Shown: positions 51,466 through 64,000 of the stretch, in pieces
Numbering within the stretch: the first letter of the stretch is position 1
Layout: each line of letters starts with the position of its first letter
Assembly (NCBI GenBank): GCA_023525715.1
Contig: CM042011.1
Coordinates: 59,479,854-59,543,853, forward strand
Direction of reading: 5' to 3'
From: Cichorium intybus
Lineage: Eukaryota > Streptophyta > Magnoliopsida > Asterales > Asteraceae
DNA length: 64,000 nt
The notes under the pieces: generated by a model
The model's database searches: none
What the model was told of the DNA's origin: nothing
Seen by the model: the letters and a program-made list of their open reading frames with translations, nothing else
Made by a program: the position numbers and the translations under genes

Positions 51466-51700
51466 TCAGGGTTTTTTTTTTATAACCGAGGACCCCACCC
51501 GACCCATCCTTTGGATGACCATGATAAAGCAACCTCGGGGCCCACGCACACCTGGCAGCAGGGTGGTCCGGGTCAATCACCTATGGGGGTAGAGAGGTGG
51601 CCAGTGGCCATCCCCTGATTGAAACCTAACACTCCCTATGGGGAAAGGGAGGGGGTGAGATTAGAACTTGGAACCTCTTTATCGAATTTCACGTGTTCTG
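51466..51700 (-). mobile_element. Possible SINE-like sequence
   Basis: A GC-rich 235-bp unit in AT-rich DNA. On the minus strand it runs from a box-B-like ggttccaagttctaat to ggggtcctcggttat followed by a poly-A tract. This polarity suggests a tRNA-derived SINE, but I find no clear A box or target duplication. Confidence 0.35.
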
Positions 51701-51808
51701 TCTACAGTTAATTGCCTTTGTTTAACAATAAGGAACAAAGGTTAGAATTTCCTCTCTTTCCGTTCAAAGCTCTGCTATGTAAGTCAACTCTTTGTGTCTA
51801 TTGTTTCT

Positions 51809-54624
51809 TGTGACACCCCATTTCTACTGTTTGCAAACTACTGTTTGCAAATACTATGGTTTTTTTTCGTATAAATACTTGAATACAAAAATACGGTTTA
51901 ACAAAAACCGATTATTTACATATTTAAAACTGTGGGTGTTACAAATCCATACCAAACTAACCATAGTAAGCAAGAAAAGGATTAAACCTTGTGTCCAAGA
52001 TAGGAGCTATGTGGGCTCCACTCCAGCTAAACTTCATCCAATTATAGCATAACATTAAACCTGGAATACATGGCATAAAAATATAATACGTAAGACAAAA
52101 ATTGTCTCGTGAGTTACATGAGTTTTAGACTCAAACTTTTAACTTCTTTTCCAACTTTTATAAACCTTATAACATAAAACTTTTGTCAAAACTTTATAGT
52201 AATATCATACTATACTTGTTACTTCTCGAAATCATTTCATAACATATTTTACAAAAAAAATAACATCTTTCTAAGTTTTAAAATACTATCATACCATAAC
52301 ATAGCTCTTTATTCCTTTCAAAATCATTACATATCATCCTTTGCATAATTACCTTCTTTCAAAACTTTATAATAGAATTATAATACAATGCTTTACTTTT
52401 CAAAAATCATTCTATGACACTACTTTACAAAAATAACGTTGTTCTTACTTTCTTTGACTGGTTTTATAAGCTTGCTGGATTTTTATACTTAGGGCTTTAA
52501 TCACTATAAGTGATACCCCAAGTCTCTATGGCTAGAAAGAACGGATCAATTCTCACCATAGAAGTGCTGAGGCGATCTACTTCGCGATGGGGATTTTCCC
52601 CAGTAGACCCCTTACCTAACCCGGGAAGGTTGGAACATAGTTCCCTTACTAACGCTGCTTGCTACAATTACCAGTCATACAAAACATTTTCTGCTTGATT
52701 GAACATTACTTACATACATATAATTTGTGGCTAAGCGCCAAACTTCATTACTTTCTATCTTTATGGCTAGATGCCAAATTTATAACTTTCATTTCACATA
52801 AACCATATGTTTAAAACATGTCTATATAACATTTTAGACTTAATGCCAAATCGTACTTTCCAAACATCTTATGGCTATATGCCCTTTCATACTTGAAAAC
52901 ATGTATAACTTGTATTCAAAATATATATATATACCTTCATTTAAATGGGTTCACAGATCAAAACATAGCTTCAATTATAGCATTATACTTACACAAACAA
53001 GTTAGAAATAAACTCTTGCATATAATTTCACATATAAGATTTTATAAGAAATCTTGAAAATACTTACTTGCCATGTACCCCAGAATGGGTAAAAATACTG
53101 CATGTACTCACCTTATAACTCTTGAAATGTCGTTTAGACGTCCCTTGGTTCCTTACCCTTTCGGTGTCCGACTATTTGACTTGCACCTATATATAGTATA
53201 TGATACATTAATTACATTTTTGTTGACTCTATAACATGCTAGAGTCCTTATTACACCTTAAATGGTCAAAACAATTGTATAACTCTTGAATGACCAACTT
53301 TAGTTAAATCGTATATTGTACGTATTGCACTACAGTACTCTCGAGGGGTCGTATTTTAATTCCGACAACTTCCCATGAAATCTTATACCATTATAGACCT
53401 GTGTTTCAAGTTTGAAGTGTATCGGACCAATCTAGCTAATATCTCAAAATCAAGTTTAGACATTTACTTGATTTTTAGCCACTGCTTGCTACAGTGATTT
53501 TCCGCGAGGTCGGATTATTGATTTAACAATTTTCCACATGTTTTCATACCATTTTAAGGCTATGGTATAAGTTACGGGTCGATCGGACAAGTCTAGCATC
53601 GAGTTCCAAACTCAAAAAATGGACAGAATGGTTTTCCAGGGGAGCACGACTCGTGCTCTTTTCCTTCTATGGGAAGCACGACTCGTGCTTATCCTGGGCT
53701 CTTTTTCCTTGGCTGATTTTTGTGCTGCAGGTCCTTTAGTCCGAGGGTTAAGTCCTTAATACGTAACTTAATCATTTTAAGGTCATTTTTAAGCCTAAAA
53801 TAGCAGTTCACTTATAGTTTTAAACCATGGAATCAACAATTCCATTCCAAGGCTTAAAACATTCCCGTAATGTCCATTTTTAACCAAAAATCCATTTTGT
53901 TTGATTTTCAAGTGTAGAACTGATTTCATACACTCTTTATGACCCTTTAAACTTGTTAAATCATTTGAATTCAGTTTTAAACTCATAACCCAATTTCTAG
54001 GGTTCTTGAGCTCAAACCCACTTCCAAGGATTTAACTAAAATTCCAAGAACTCTTTGTAATCTAGGTGCATCCACTTGATGTTTTAGCATGACTTGATGG
54101 AGATGAACTTCTGGAAACATTTCATGAGCTTCATAACTCGAATTTCCAGATTTCATATGGAGAAGATGATGAATAGTGAAGTTCTTACCTTGATTACTAA
54201 GGAATCTTCAATTCCTTCTTCCAATTCTTATGAAATTCCTCCTTCTTCCTCTTCTTCCCGTTTCTTCTTCTTCTCTCTCGATCACTCTACAAACTTCTGG
54301 AGAATGAGTGATAATTCACTCATTTATGTTTATTTTTTATTTATAAAAATTTTGCAAATTTGGTCCCTAAGCTTGCATGCTTTAGATTTTTGACACTAGC
54401 ACTTATTTTGACCACTTGGAACTATAATTCTTGCATTTTAGTCCTAAATCATAAATAAAGTTTATATTAATTTCCACATTTGGTCAAATGACCAATTTAC
54501 CCTTTATGCGAAAAAATGACTAAATTACCCTTTCAATCATAATTTCTCATAAAAATGCACATAAAGCTTTAAATCACACAAAAACTTATTTTACATATTT
54601 ATTTTATAAATTTGGGTCGTTACA
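51809..54624 (-). repeat. 3' LTR of element D
   Basis: 2816 bp. It contains short hairpin units ggcta-n-gcc (52726-52885) and two copies of the perfect palindrome agcacgactcgtgct (53643-53657 and 53674-53690). Small ORFs within it, such as 54094-54393, are repeated identically in the other LTR and are not genes. Confidence 0.92.
53643..53690. repeat. Duplicated palindrome agcacgactcgtgct in the element D LTR
   Basis: Two perfect 15-17-base palindromes 16 bases apart. The identical pair is at 59697-59744 in the other LTR. Confidence 0.9.
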
Positions 54625-57600
54625 ACTACCTCCCCTTATTGGGATTCCGTCCTCGGAATCATCGTAACATTACCAAATTAAGGAAATCACTTCCCTTTTC
54701 TTTTCACATGTTTTCCGCTAAGTTGGTACCTAATAGGTACTTTCTTTTTACCAATACATGAACATATTCTTCATTATTTTATCTTTTAATCTTTCCATCT
54801 TTGGTTGCTTTTGATTCTTTAATCAGCTCTTAACAATTCCTGCTTTCAATCCTTTATAGAGGATTAACATAATCTCTTTAAAACATTATATATCTTCCCA
54901 GTTAACCAAAATATCACTTTGTTAATTTTACTTTCTTGTCCTTATAATATTCATAATGCTTATAAGAAAAATACATTACTTTTATTAAATGACCAAAATA
55001 CCCCTTTCGGTCATTTTATCTGTTTTCTCATCCTTTTAGCCTTTCATCCATATTTCATACTCTACATTCTAATTACTTTCCTTTCTACCTCATTTCATTT
55101 ATATACAATCTCTAGTAAACTTTATCTTACAGAATAGTTTCATGCTTCAATACTTTTTATCATAAATAGCAATCTACTTTATAATTCTTCTCATATCTTT
55201 ACTAAAACATATGAGATTTTACTCATAGCATTATTTATTTATAAGGATTCCCAATACCATTAAACATAATTGTATATGTTTCGTATTTATGCAATTTTAT
55301 AGATACATAAAATCTTTTCCTTGTATAAATTTTGTCCCTTAATGGACATTTTACTTGAACATAACTTCTTCATTCTTTTTAGAAGTTTTACAACTTCTTA
55401 TCTTTATATAATTGTTTTTTTTTACACATATTCTCAGTTTGACTCTTATAAAGTCAAAGCTGTCAAAAATTTATTTACCAACCTTGTATACTTTTAGTCA
55501 TAACATGATTCCAACTTGACATTAAGATATACCTCATTGTCTCAAATAACTTCTTAATACATACATACAAGTTCTTAATGTATGTTTTTATATACTTGAT
55601 TCTCTTTTGGTATAAGAATTCCAATTAACACTTTAGTCATTTTCGTACCATGACAATTTCTTGTCATAATCCTCAATTACCATTACTTCTTATTACTCTT
55701 TACTTGTTTTAGCTAGTGCTATAACAATAAATTTTTTTTTAATTTAAATTCCACTTCTTTACACTATCTATTCCTTTATGTCATTATATATTTCATATAA
55801 AACTTACTTCTTATATATCTTTAGGTGATACACAATTGTTATTTATTTTCTCGTCATCTTTTGGTCTTTTGAATTTCGAGACCATATGCACGATACATTA
55901 TTTTTCTCCTTTGCCTCATACCTTATAGTATTCTAATTAGAATACTTATTTCATAACCAATTTTATACTTTTTTACACATTATATATACATACATCTCAA
56001 AATTTTCTCATGCTTTTATATTTATAAGCACGCATAAACTTACATACACTTCTTTGCATTTCATGGCTACTAGCCATGTACTGACCATTTCTAAAAATCT
56101 TTGGATTTCTTTACCCATCATATCTATTCGGAAGTAGTAACTTCCTGTCTGTTTACTGTCATTTTTACATTATTTTTTTAATTCTTCGTTTACTACTTGT
56201 TTAGATATTTACTCTTTTTCTTTACTTCATATTATTTATGACCTTTAGTCATTTTGCTCACATGCTTTTGATTTTCTCCAGTAATCATACGTCATTATAC
56301 TATCTTATTACCGGTATTTCTTCTTATGCTTCTTTCATTTGGTTGTGGAATTTAATTCCTAATAACCAATATCTTATCATTATATTTGTCTAGGGACAAC
56401 TTTTAACATTCTTCTTTTAAAAGTTAAATTAACAATTTACCACTCGAACTGTTTTCTATTATTTTTTTTTTCGTCGAGTAAGCATGTTCTTCCTTCAATC
56501 TACAAGCTTGTCAACTCCCAACTTTGATTAAATTCCAGCTTTTGTCATGAAAAGTTCATTGGAGACAACCTATAATTTCCTTAATCGCCTTACACGTTAC
56601 AACACTTGTCATAACCTACAAACGGTTACAGTCTGCTACTACTTTACATTAAGTAATATTCTTTGCAGACACTGATCCACGTTTACTTATTGTGACGTTA
56701 CTTCTGTTCGGGTACATTATGGTACTTGCATCTTCATTTGTATGCCGCTTCTTTTATAGACCAATTCGTGACATCAACCTCCAAATCCATATGCAAATAT
56801 AGCATTCAACTTACCACCTTTATTTACCTCTCACTTAATTTGCTGCTTGCCATTTTACTTGGCTCACCACTATTCTTATGACTTAATCAATTGTCCAATC
56901 TTTGGACACGTTCATTTATCTTCTTTGTTCAACCCCGACAGTTAGTCGTCCACTCTCTGTTACCATTGACATCTTCCATCTTTAGCTTTTCTCATCCTTT
57001 TAATCTTATCGTCTTACAACGATATTCTGCCCCCCTTATATATTTATTATTCATACATCTTTTAAAGAAAATTTTAAATTCAATGGTCATGTTCAATGCA
57101 CACCACTTGCTTGCATTAAACTTTTCTTTACCACTCTTTTATTATTACAAATTCATATATTATTAATACATTCTACTTATAATTTTCATCCTTCATGTAA
57201 GAGTATTACAACTCTCATATAGGTAATCAATACCCATAATTCTTCTTTAAGTTGCTCTTATTCATACTTCCTCTCGCCTTGTCAGGCATATACTTTAATG
57301 TCTTTTAATCTGTCTAAAAAGTATTAATTATCTTATTAATATCCTTTTTCTTTACCATTCTAAGTGGTATATTTTTATACCCACTGCATTAGTTTTTAAT
57401 ACTCATAACCTTACCCACCAGAATACCATAATTCCTTTGTGATTCCACCAGTCTCAATACATACCATGTGATTATGATAATACGGGCCCATATTACCATA
57501 ATCACCTATACGTATTGATTCTGCTGTTACCACAAGGTTTCACGGGACACTGGTTCCTTTAACATAAAGCACCATATAAATACATATTATCACTAATAGA

Positions 57601-57865
57601 AATCTTAATACTTTATAAACGTAGTCTCTAATAAATTTAGACAGTTTTGGAAAATATCATATAATTTTCCTAACGGTCAAATCTTTACTCATTTTAAACA
57701 TTAGCTTAACACTTCTTAGTGTTATTTATCCACTTATTTAAATAATACATAATGTCTTAATCATTTAAGACACCATATAGTATACTTTCTTATAGTATGA
57801 GTTTAAGCCTAGGAGTGGAACAAGCCAAATCCTAATTCGCTTAAACTATGGCTCTGATACCAACT
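54625..57865 (-). other. Non-coding interior of element D
   Basis: 3.2 kb of T-rich (plus-strand) sequence. Apart from the polypurine tract and primer site at its ends it has no long ORF, zinc knuckle, DTG/DSG, YVDD or integrase motif that I can see on either strand. Confidence 0.75.
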
Positions 57866-60678
57866 TGTGACACCCCATTTCTACTGTTTGCAAACTACTG
57901 TTTGCAAATACTATGGTTTTTTTCGTATAAATACTTGAATACAAAAATACAGTTTAACAAAAACCGATTATTTACATATTTAAAACTGTGGGTGTTACAA
58001 ATCCATACCAAACTAACCATAGTAAGCAAGAAAAGGATTAAACCTTGTGTCCAAGATAGGAGCTATGTGGGCTCCACTCCAGCTAAACTTCATCCAATTA
58101 TAGCATAACATTAAACCTGGAATACATGGCATAAAAATATAATACGTAAGACAAAAATTGTCTCGTGAGTTACATGAGTTTTAGACTCAAACTTTTAACT
58201 TCTTTTCCAACTTTTATAAACCTTATAACATAAAACTTTTGTCAAAACTTTATAGTAATATCATACTATACTTGTTACTTCTCGAAATCATTTCATAACA
58301 TATTTTACAAAAAAAATAACATCTTTCTAAGTTTTAAAATACTATCATACCATAACATAGCTCTTTATTCCTTTCAAAATCATTACATATCATCCTTTGC
58401 ATAATTACCTTCTTTCAAAACTTTATAATAGAATTATAATACAATGCTTTACTTTTCAAAAATCATTCTATGACACTACTTTACAAAAATAACGTTGTTC
58501 TTACTTTCTTTGACTGGTTTTATAAGCTTGCTGGATTTTTATACTTAGGGCTTTAATCACTATAAGTGATACCCCAAGTCTCTATGGCTAGAAAGAACGG
58601 ATCAATTCTCACCATAGAAGTGCTGAGGCGATCTACTTCGCGATGGGGATTTTCCCCAGTAGACCCCTTACCTAACCCGGGAAGGTTGGAACATAGTTCC
58701 CTTACTAACGCTGCTTGCTACAATTACCAGTCATACAAAACATTTTCTGCTTGCTTGAACATTACTTACATACATATAATTTGTGGCTAAGCGCCAAACT
58801 TCATTACTTTCTATCTTTATGGCTAGATGCCAAATTTATAACTTTCATTTCACATAAACCATATGTTTAAAACATGTCTATATAACATTTTAGACTTAAT
58901 GCCAAATCGTACTTTCCAAACATCTTGTGGCTATATGCCCTTTCATACTTGAAAACATGTATAACTTGTATTCAAAATATATATATACCTTCATTTAAAT
59001 GGGTTCACAGACCAAAACATAGCTTCAATTATAGCATTATACTTACACAAACAAGTTAGAAATAAACTCTTGCATATAATTTCACATATAAGATTTTATA
59101 AGAAATCTTGAAAATACTTACTTGCCATGTACCCCAGAATGGGTAAAAATACTGCATGTACTCACCTTATAACTCTTGAAATGTCGTTTAGACGTCCCTT
59201 GGTTCCTTACCCTTTCGGTGTCCGACTATTTGACTTGCACCTATATATAGTATATGATACATTAATTACATTTTTGTTGACTCTATAACATGCTAGAGTC
59301 CTTATTACACCTTAAATGGTCAAAACAATTGTATAACTCTTGATTGACCAACTTTAGTTAAATCGTATATTGTACGTATTGCACTACAGTACTCTCGAGG
59401 GGTCGTATTTTTATTCCGACAACTTCCCATGAAATCTTATACCATTTTAGACCTGTGTTTCAAGTTTGAAGTGTATCGGACCAATCTAGCTAATATCTCA
59501 AAATCAAGTTTAGACATTTACTTGATTTTTAGCCACTGCTTGCTACAGTGATTTTCCGCGAGGTCGGATTATTGATTTAACAATTTTCCACATGTTTTCA
59601 TACCATTTTAAGGCTATGGTATAAGTTACGGGTCGATCGGACAAGTCTAGCATCGAGTTCCAAACTCAAAAAATGGACAGAATGGTTTTCCAGGGGAGCA
59701 CGACTCGTGCTCTTTTCCTTCTATGGGAAGCACGACTCGTGCTTATCCTGGGCTCTTTTTCCTTGGCTGATTTTTGTGCTGCAGGTCCTTTAGTCCGAGG
59801 GTTAAGTCCTTAATACGTAACTTAATCATTTTAAGGTCATTTTTAAGCCTAAAATAGCAGTTCACTTATAGTTTTAAACCATGGAATCAACAATTCCATT
59901 CCAAGGCTTAAAACATTCCCGTAATGTCCATTTTTAACCAAAAATCCATTTTGTTTGATTTTCAAGTGTAGAACTGATTTCATACACTCTTTATGACCCT
60001 TTAAACTTGTTAAATCATTTGAATTCAGTTTTAAACTCATAACCCAATTTCTAGGGTTCTTGAGCTCAAACCCACTTCCAAGGATTTAACTAAAATTCCA
60101 AGAACTCTTTGTAATCTAGGTGCATCCACTTGATGTTTTAGCATGACTTGATGGAGATGAACTTCTGGAAACATTTCATGAGCTTCATAACTCGAATTTC
60201 CAGATTTCATATGGAGAAGATGATAAATAGTGAAGTTCTTACCTTGATTACTAAGGAATCTTCAATTCCTTCTTCCAATTCTTATGAAATTCCTCCTTCT
60301 TCCTCTTCTTCCCGTTTCTTCTTCTTCTCTCTCGATCACTCTACAAACTTCTGGAGAATGAGTGATAATTCACTCATTTATGTTTATTTTTTATTTATAA
60401 AAATTTTGCAAATTTGGTCCCTAAGCTTGTATGCTTTAGATTTTTGACACTAGCACTTATTTTGACCACTTGGAACTATAATTCTTGCATTTTAGTCCTA
60501 AATCATAAATAAAGTTTATATTAATTTCCACATTTGGTCAAATGACCAATTTACCCTTTATGCGAAAAAATGACTAAATTACCCTTTCAATCATAATTTC
60601 TCATAAAAATGCACATAAAGCTTTAAATCACACAAAAACTTATTTTACATATTTATTTTATAAATTTGGGTCGTTACA
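57866..60678 (-). repeat. 5' LTR of element D
   Basis: 2813 bp and nearly identical to 51809-54624 with the same modules. 60684-61450, back in the CACTA interior, shows nothing I can name. Confidence 0.92.
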
Positions 60679-61454
60679 TTTCTAATGCAAGTGGAAGTAG
60701 CATTTTTAATTATTCTGTTATGTTTCTTGATTTTGTTATAATAATTATTCATGAAACATCATTTTGTTACTTGTAGATGTTGGGGTTGGTTTGATTATAA
60801 TAATTGATCTCCTTGTTTAATGTTGCTATGATTCTCATGTGTTCAACTTAATGCTAATTTAGGGATTGTATATATAGACTTTTACTTAGTTTTGTTTTTT
60901 TGGTTACAAATAACTTTTCAGAAGTTTTAAAAAAATAAAATTGTATGGTTTGATATGAACTATTAATTATGAATCATCTTTTAGTATTTGATTTTGTGGT
61001 TGTAGATGTTGGAGTTGGCTAGGATTGCTACCAGGGATAAGTAACATAGAGTAATTCCAATGCATGATTTGTTGGCCATTAGAAGTGATGAAGACAATAA
61101 GAAATTATTGGTTATGCAGAATATATAGATCATATGTTATGTTGGTATGTTGATGTTTGTTGAGATTAACGGTTCAAACAACTTATTTTTTATCAGTGCA
61201 ATATAGACATCTTCTATTTCATGCAACTATTTAGACAAGGAGTTTTCTGGTATCAGTTTAACCAGTTTTATTGTACTTTGACTTACTTAAACAATAAATT
61301 TTGACTTACATAAACAAGTAACAATATTGTGGGATGGTTAATCGATTATCATAGACTAATGGATGAATTTTTTGAATTCCATTTTACTGATAGGACCTGA
61401 TTACTTAATTAGGAACTAGGTTTTATAAACTCTTTTGTGATCGAGTTAATCTCC

Positions 61455-61672
61455 ATATATGAACCGGTGTTGTATAGTAGAACCGTGGCCTTTATCTCCT
61501 TAAATGTCCTGGTCTTTTTGATGAAAACCGAGTTCTTTTAAGAGTATTAGGACCCGGTTTGAAAACCGAGTTATATTTCATTTTCCGCATAGGACTCGTC
61601 GGCTATAAGCCCGGGTTGTAAACCCGGTTATATAATTGATTTAACCGGTCTTATGATGCTTTTTGTAGTAGT
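61455..61672. mobile_element. Possible end of a second CACTA family
   Basis: Repeated subterminal-type units (aaaaccgagtt, gacccggttt, aacccggttat, aaccggtc) lead to tttttgtagtagt. This resembles the right terminus of plant CACTA elements whose left end reads cactactacaaaaa. No matching left end was found in the window, and the final base of the terminus is changed. Confidence 0.35.
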
Positions 61673-62942
61673 ATTAAACACACTAAAACTCATTTATCAA
61701 CGAAACTCATTAACTCAGTAATCTCACACTAAGTTAATTAAGTTAGTGACAACTCATACAACTCTCCATTCCTCCGTAGTAACCACTCACCTGCAAAACA
61801 GCTCATCACATATGGATAAAGCAAAAACAACACATATAAACTCATTCGACTCCTAACTCTACTCCAGCTCAATAGCCTTCATGGCTTTATATACTCAATC
61901 TATCGCAAGGTAAAACTCTACTCAAGTACCAAAGAGTACTCCCACCTGATATCGGCTTAGTATGTGAAATCCTCAAATTACGCGTACCAGGCTTCTGTTC
62001 GCTAGACTTGGTTGTATCACCACAATCTAAATCAATTCCCCAACATCCATAATCATCTCAACAACATCTAACTCAAAAGATGTAGAAATTGAAAGAGGAA
62101 AAAAGAATATAAACGGTAAATAACAACGCTATATTTACCGAAACCCTCAATCCCGCGGTTCTAGTCATTCAACCGAAAATAATCACACCAATAACTTAAT
62201 GAAGCATCCACTAACAATCTACTAATAACATATGTCACAATTTATAGCTAAATCACAAACTTGAAAGCTAGGGTATCAAAACCCAAAACCAACAAATTAC
62301 TCAGCTCGATGATTTAGGAATCAAGAACGCGTTTACGGGATTAGATTCGAGTCTCTTTATGCTTCCCTACAAATATCCAGACTTAATTTGACATAAAATC
62401 GCCCTAATTTGCTCTAAATTGGGTTTGGGTCTATTTTTCTCTGAAATGAGTATTTTCTGCAAGTTATATAGGTTTGCACGACATTAGCGTCGCTAATGCC
62501 CCACATTAGCGTCGCTAATGTGGCCTGCACGACCCGTTTCGATTTGCACGCCTCGTTTCGACCCCTTTCAACCCACGAACTATTTTCTGAACAATTTCCA
62601 CACGACCCGTGTGGGTCTGGAAGTGTGTCAGATTGGTTTCTAAAGCCTCTTTACACGACCCGTCTAACATCTTTTTGGCATTTTCAAGCTCAAACTTCTT
62701 TCAAATGGGTTTCTAACCACTCTAACTCATATAACAACATAACTAATCTCAATCACGCAAAGATTAGTACATAACAAAGGCTTCAACCTCTTCTTACTCA
62801 TCAAACAACTCAAAACTCAAAGACAATCACAAAAGATCGCCACACCCTTACTTTAAGCAACTCATAGCTAGAACCACACCAACTATAAGGTAATAACTCT
62901 ACTTACCTTAATAAACATCTGAAAAAGAAAATGGGTCTTACA
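61670..62942 (-). repeat. Probable partial or solo gypsy LTR
   Basis: The right edge gggtcttaca (62942) reads TGTAAGACCC on the minus strand, like the starts of the element B and D LTRs. A TATA box, TATATAA on the minus strand, lies near 62464-62470. Two palindromes, cattagcgtcgctaatg, lie just upstream (62482-62498 and 62504-62520). I see no adjacent primer site or polypurine tract and no clear target duplication; the left limit is approximate. Confidence 0.45.
62482..62523. repeat. Duplicated palindrome cattagcgtcgctaatg
   Basis: Two nearly adjacent palindromes; the second extends to ccacattagc-gtc-gctaatgtgg. Related cacgacccgt phrases follow at 62527-62670. Confidence 0.85.
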
Positions 62943-63285
62943 AAAGGGTACACAACAAAAACCCCCAGTCGACCCTTTTTGCTCATGTTTACGCATACAA
63001 CCTTCAATATCTCTCTCCTTGGCGTTTCTGCCTGGAAACACACGTTATTTTGAAGTTTTTTTGGTTGAAAATAAATCTCTTACAATATCAACTTCTACTC
63101 TTTAACAAAGAAAGGTATTTCTCATCTCTTAAACTTAGTGTTTTGTGGTTTTTTGGGGTTTTAGTTATTATTTGTTGATTTATGGAATAAAATATTGGTT
63201 GGAGATGTTAATGTATATAATTCTTGTTAATGTTAGTTATAATTGATAATTAGTTATATTTTGTATTCATTTATATATATATTTT

Positions 63286-63340
63286 TGATATGAACATATG
63301 GATTTGTTGATATGAACATATGGATTTGTTGATATGAACA
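63286..63340 (+). repeat. 22-bp tandem repeat
   Basis: tgatatgaacatatggattt followed by gt is present twice in full and once in part. Confidence 0.9.
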
Positions 63341-63611
63341 TTTAATAGAAATTATAGGATTGTATATGGATTTGTGGAAATAAAGATTAACAAAATTAAA
63401 AGTAAAAAACAATTATTAGGGGCGACACATTTAGGGGTGACAATGAGCAAAAGAGGCGACAAGTATCACCGCATATTTTTAGCAACGGAAAGCTTAATAG
63501 AAACGACATTTTTAGCGGCGGTACTATTAGGGACGAGATGTCGATTTTAGCGGCGACACTTTAACGACAAAGCATTAACGGAGATACTTTTAGAGGCGGC
63601 CTGTCGCCGCT

Positions 63612-63981
63612 CACTACAAGGATTAGTGGTTTTAGCGGCGACATATGTCGCCCCTAATAGTCCTGTAAGTCGCCCCTAAAGGTATTGGGGGCGACATGTC
63701 GCCGCTAAAAGAGTCGCTTCTAATGCTTCGTCGCTACTGCTTCCATGTCGCCCCTAAAAGTGTCGCTGCTAATTCCGTCGCCGCTAATACTGCTAAGTCG
63801 CCCCTATAAGGTCGCCACTAAAGAGTTCGTCACCATTATGGTTAACCGTCACTAAAACGTTCGTTGCTAATACGTGTCGCCGCTAATACTCTAATGTCGC
63901 CCCTAAAAGTGTCGCCGCTAAAGGGGTTGTCTGGTGTCGCCGCTAAAGGCGTCGCCCCTAATGCCACTAATTCTTATAGTG
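63612..63981. mobile_element. Complete 370-bp mini-CACTA with 3-bp TSD
   Basis: The left end is cactacaaggattagtgg and the right end, read inward, cactataagaattagtgg. Both are followed by ttag(c/g)ggcgac. The flanking triplet gct occurs on both sides (63609-63611 and 63982-63984), the CACTA target size. The whole interior consists of gtcgcc(c/g)ctaa units in both orientations. It sits within the subterminal region of the larger CACTA, whose units are of the same family. Confidence 0.85.
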
Positions 63982-64000
63982 GCTATAGGCTTTAGGAGCA

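Larger units (their letters stand above)
51809..60678 (-). mobile_element. Element D: large LTR element without coding capacity (LARD-like)
   Basis: LTRs of about 2.8 kb (51809-54624 and 57866-60678) are nearly identical and flanked by the perfect 5-bp duplication tttct (51804-51808 and 60679-60683). On the minus strand they begin TGTAACGACCC. The primer site for tRNA-Met is at 57850-57863 and the polypurine tract at 54625-54637. The block gattccgaggacggaatc just inside the 3' LTR is of gypsy chromovirus type. The 3.2-kb interior (54625-57865) is AT-rich and I find no gag or pol motif in it. Confidence 0.92.
49678..64000. mobile_element. Large CACTA element, left end in the window, right end beyond it
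   Basis: The left terminus cactacaagaattag is at 49678, followed by subterminal units ggcgacac, gccgctaaa and gtcgcccctaatg (to 49760). The same subterminal unit family, gtcgcc(c/g)ctaa, fills 63420-63611 and resumes after the mini-CACTA at 63982. The right terminus therefore lies past the window edge. The interior contains HAD-hydrolase exons and is interrupted by element D. No CACTA transposase was recognised. Confidence 0.6.

Noticed and set aside
54094..54393. 99-codon Ser-rich ORF (also 60148-60447)
   Set aside because: It lies inside the element D LTRs, is present in both, and runs against the element orientation.
63400..63984. A CRISPR-like array from the regularly recurring gtcgcc(c/g)ctaa units
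   Set aside because: The units occur in both orientations at irregular spacing next to CACTA termini, which is normal for CACTA subterminal repeats. The DNA is plant nuclear.

Overview
The window is plant nuclear DNA, very probably from a dicot and perhaps Asteraceae, though nothing here fixes the species. It is dominated by LTR retrotransposons nested inside one another. It also holds inverted-repeat (foldback and MULE-like) DNA transposons, CACTA ends, long TA microsatellites and intron-interrupted fragments of plant genes. I see no intact host gene, tRNA, rRNA, operon or CRISPR array.

1-8830 is a transposon graveyard. It has a short-period tandem repeat (1-240), a large foldback with nested palindromes (about 1149-2650), a hAT-like element (2712-3641), a weak inverted-repeat unit between two TA arrays (4714-5225) and a MULE-like element with a 9-bp target-site duplication (TSD) (6265-8133).

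8831-42390 is one nest, with every LTR element on the minus strand. Element A, a small Ty1/copia element (149-bp LTRs, TSD cttac), is split between its integrase and reverse-transcriptase (RT) regions by element B. B is a Ty3/gypsy Tekay-like element with 2.6-kb LTRs (10560-39210). Two elements sit inside B. One is a SIRE-lineage copia element (13686-27041, TSD ttaac), whose 5' LTR holds a MULE-like foldback (23859-25912, 9-bp TSD). The other is a non-autonomous Athila-like element C (29175-35749, TSD gacat), which has a tRNA-Asp-type primer site and two unusual ORFs but no pol.

42391-49677 holds a 1.64-kb near-perfect palindrome between TA microsatellites (43294-44933). After it comes a segment carrying spliced-gene fragments of a glycine-rich PTHR31513-type protein, AMP deaminase, a DOG1-domain protein and an unidentified gene, all on the plus strand. 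This looks like multi-gene capture by a transposon.

49678-64000 appears to be a large CACTA element running past the window edge. It carries exons of a HAD-superfamily hydrolase related to Arabidopsis At2g33255. It is interrupted by an essentially non-coding LTR element D (51809-60678, 2.8-kb LTRs, TSD tttct), a partial or solo LTR (about 61670-62942) and a complete 370-bp mini-CACTA (63612-63981, TSD gct).

The nearly identical LTRs of B, C and D contrast with their decayed or missing pol genes, which suggests that all three were mobilised in trans. A further theme is the recurrence of GC-rich hairpin or palindrome clusters in the LTRs of unrelated elements.
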